DNA from: Adineta steineri
Lineage: Eukaryota; Rotifera; Eurotatoria; Adinetida; Adinetidae
Direction of reading: 5' to 3'
Assembly (NCBI GenBank): GCA_905250115.1
Contig: CAJNOI010000011.1
Span: 248,001-312,000, forward strand
DNA: 64,000 nucleotides
The notes under the pieces are model-generated. The model had not been told where the DNA came from, ran no database searches, and saw only the letters and a program-made list of their open reading frames with translations. Both the position numbers and the translations under genes were made by a program. Below are positions 61,107 through 64,000 of this stretch, piece by piece (within the stretch, counting starts at the first letter, position 1; each line of letters begins with the position of its first letter).

Positions 61107-64000
61107 CTACACATGTGTTCGACCAAGTTTGAAATGTACATCATGATATTTATCAAATGATAATTCACGATGCATTAAATGTTCAGCTTCTTCCTAAAAA
61201 CAAAAATTTCAAGCATAAATAATTTTTCATAAGAATAATAATAAAAATGTAGTTTAGTTTATATAGCATTAATTAATAGGATAGCAAGAGTTAAAAAATA
61301 GAATGGTTATATAATCAATTATCTTTAGAATAACCTTTCGTGGATGTGATCGAAGATATCTTTGATCGTTTTTTATGTATATCAAATAGATTAATCAATG
61401 GTTTCTCAAATATATCCTACAAATAATAATCTGTGTATATGTGTGAATATGTCTCAATGTGAATGATTTTTTTTTTCATTTCGATTATTTTTTTCTGGTG
61501 AAAAGAAATCAATTTCATTTTTTAATGTTAGAATCAATCGAAAAGAAAAAAAAAGGCTGAATTTAAAGTTTACGGTTGTATTCGATGATGGTGACGTATC
61601 CGTAATTACGATTAATGGATTAGATGACTGATCAGAATTACCAATCGGTATAGAATTATGATCTTGTCGTTTTAATACCTATATGAAGGGAAAGATTAAT
61701 ATTACATGCATATTTAAGTTGTATTTCTATTTATAGAGCTGATCTCATGCATTTTTCTTCTTATTAAACCGACCTCAGTTATATTTGATAATTTATTATC
61801 TATTATATCATGATTATAACCATTAGATGATATTTGTAGATTATCGGATGACAACTGTTTTATAAGTATATTATTGAAGAAAAAAAATAAGTTTATTTTT
61901 ATATGTTTTACATACTGATCGTTTTCGAGTATTATTATTTTCCGAATCTTTTTGGATATGAACATTTCGCATAATTGAAACACGACGAACTCGACCAGCA
62001 TTTTTTCCAGGTAAAATATCATCAAGCCAATAAAGTTCTTCTTGAGTAAAGATTTTATCCATTAATTTACGAACAAAACATGTTGCTAATACCTAGTATA
62101 TACATAGAGATATATATAGTGTTAATTTAGATTTTATATAAACATACTAATAGTGGAAAACCAATTGCAATTGATTTGATACTTTTTATTGCGAACATAC
62201 CAACAAGTGCAATTACTTGAATAATAGTAAATAGATGAACACGTGTTATTCTTACATGTCGTAAATAGGGATGATCTGGTTGATGTTTTTGTGGCATAAA
62301 AAATAATAAAATACGATCAAAAATCTATAAATTATCAAAAATATACATATGGTAATGTTTGCTTTTTTTCTTATACTGACTTGCATATTACGTAAAGCAG
62401 TAACACCCATAAACATAAAAACACCATAGAGAACAGGCATTGGAATATACTAAAAATATTATCAAATAAATTTCTTCCTGATACACTTTTAAAACTAAAA
62501 ACTATTCAAATTTTAAAACATAGTCGCAATCAATTATATATATTTAGCATAAAAAGAAAGGTTTGAGAATAGACTATAATTCCGGTTTAGTTTATGCCTA
62601 GTTACACTTCTTAATGCTAAATTTCTATAAATATTTATGTTATTATTCGGCATGATTATTACGGCTCAATTATTTTTCCTTTCATGATTTTAAAGAACCT
62701 TAGTTACATACGCCTAAAATGTGTGTAAAAAATACACTTAAACCAGTTAAAATAGCCATTAACAATGCGCTAACACGTTGTTCACTAAAATAAAATGTAA
62801 ATCCATATTTAATTTTATAAAAACCCAAAAACACATACAGAATTCCTTCAAATTTTGGTTTTTCTCCTGGTGCAGAATTGTCACTCATAATTTTCAATGC
62901 ATTCACATGTGTTAATGCCAAAACTGTAGCTGCAACAAACCATGGTAAACCAAGCACTGATTGTATTAGAATTGTGATCGATAAAATAAATAAATCAAGA
63001 TGATAACCGAGTTTTTTCTATCAAAATATTCAAAAAATGTTAAACACAACAAAAGAAAATTTATTTACTTTTAGTTTAAATTCTTTTCTATTAATAATTA
63101 CAGCTGTTATTTGTTGATCCATAAATATAAGTATTGTTGCTATTAAAGCTGGAAGGATAGCTACTGGTATTGTCCATAAAGGGTTTTTACCAAAAAATGG
63201 TATTATCCATCCACGATCGTGTGGTCGTGTTGGTATAAATTCTGTTGGTACTTGTAATTTCGGTGTATTTAAATGTAAATATGTATCCCATACAGACATT
63301 ATTACAATAGCAATTAATACAGAAAAATCACCAAGAAATGTTCGAACCTAAAATAAATAATTTTGTACATTATTTTCTTTCTTTTTGTTTTTGCTATTAC
63401 TTTCGATGGAAAAAATGTACTGTGACGGAATTCTTGTAAAGCCATACATATGAAGAATGTAAAAATAAATAAAAGTACAGAGAAAAAGAAGATATCAGCA
63501 TGATAAACAGGTGTTGAACAACCCGAACCAATAACAAAACCACCTGCACGTGTACATGCTAATTGTGATGTTTTATTTAAATTCGTTCCATGAAATAAAT
63601 AATCAACAATATTTGTATCATTTATTGATGTTTCATTATATAGAATATCAGTAAATAAACATGAGCATGAATAATCTAATAAAATATTTGGTCGATAATT
63701 AACAGGATAAAGTTTACGAATTTTTAATATTTCACGTATAGCATCATAGATAAATATTAGTGCAACTAATGATGCAAAACAATCTTCAGTAAAACGTGTT
63801 ATATATTTAACAAGAAAACTTAAATTAAATGTAACAAATATAAGTAATAATAAAAATATCCATATACCAATCCATAAACGAAATTCAAGAAAATTAATAT
63901 GATAATCTCTGATAATAAATAAAATAAAGTTATTTTTAGAAAAAATTTATTTTTTTAATTGACTAATTTACTTGCACATATGTTCTAATATACGTTCAAG
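61107..64000 (-). CDS. SLC4A: SLC4 sodium-bicarbonate transporter, 5' part beyond window
   Basis: Exons 64000-63972 (partial), 63908-63401, 63347-63069, 63017-62839, 62784-62712, 62449-62381, 62324-62148, 62092-61916, 61854-61774, 61678-61574, 61193-61107. They cover the C-terminal membrane domain: ITRFTEDCFASLVALIFIYDAI, an extracellular loop with four Cys and N-glycosylation sites, then [28 protein letters not shown] (hallmark of Na-coupled bicarbonate transporters), GLPWFVAATVLALTHVNALK, SAPGEKPKFEGI, MPVLYGVFMFMGVTALRNMQ, and FMPQKHQPDHPYLRHV. The cytoplasmic tail begins RKLMDKIFTQEELYWLDDILPG and ends KLGRTHV. Moves bicarbonate across the plasma membrane. Odd: the near-invariant REQR reads LEQR at the 62839/62784 junction. 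A further 82-nt candidate exon (61416-61335) would change the frame of the tail. Confidence 0.93.

Overview
The window looks like nuclear DNA of a bdelloid rotifer. This is an inference from several signs together: strong AT-richness, mostly 45-70 base GT-AG introns, animal neuronal and signalling genes, a secreted protein that joins a Thr/Ser-rich stretch to an FG-GAP/VCBS repeat, and an interstitial CCCACA/TGTGGG tract of the kind reported (from memory) for bdelloid telomeres. Nothing bacterial, viral or organellar is recognisable. There are two 100-N scaffold gaps (118-217 and 31752-31851). I see no rRNA, tRNA or CRISPR array.

Layout. 1-11510, minus: an ankyrin gene (ankyrin repeats, tandem ZU5, UPA, death domain) running off the left edge, with candidate extra first exons near 17.4 and 17.9 kb. 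13.3-16.9 kb, plus: a tandem array of five intact intronless secreted cystatin-like genes and one pseudogene, possibly nested in the ankyrin 5' intron. 18158-21278, minus: mitochondrial AAA ATPase ATAD3 (13 exons). 21810-23189, plus: an RRM plus Gly/Arg/Ser-rich RNA-binding protein, divergent from ATAD3. 24128-24946, plus: neuroendocrine chaperone 7B2 (SCG5). 25537-28091, minus: the intact C-terminal ~15% of cytoplasmic dynein 1 heavy chain, with no upstream exons. 30140-31751, plus: a secreted Thr/Ser-rich VCBS protein cut by a gap. 31852-33324, plus: a B-type cyclin missing its N terminus in the same gap.

36257-52779, plus: a LAR-type (type IIa) receptor tyrosine phosphatase locus. It holds 3 Ig and about 8 FN3 modules, a membrane segment, active PTP D1 and D2 with inactivating substitutions. 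The locus appears split in two: the exon for the fourth FN3 module has its own start codon and signal peptide and no splice acceptor, so a secreted Ig/FN3 protein (36257-40262) and a separate FN3-TM-PTP receptor (41350-52779) are the most literal reading. A 180-bp hAT-type MITE with perfect 8-bp target duplications lies in one of its introns. 53556-53963, minus: an orphan single-exon gene. 55877-57344, minus: an NPY/NPF-like peptide GPCR. 61107-64000+, minus: an SLC4 sodium-bicarbonate transporter running off the right edge.

The genes do not form a pathway. Several fit neuronal or secretory cells (7B2, peptide GPCR, LAR, ankyrin, SLC4), but I see no shared regulation. The most unusual points are the split LAR locus, the orphan dynein C terminus, the cystatin array with diverging inhibitory loops, and a 7B2 intron whose retention would remove the PC2-inhibitory peptide.
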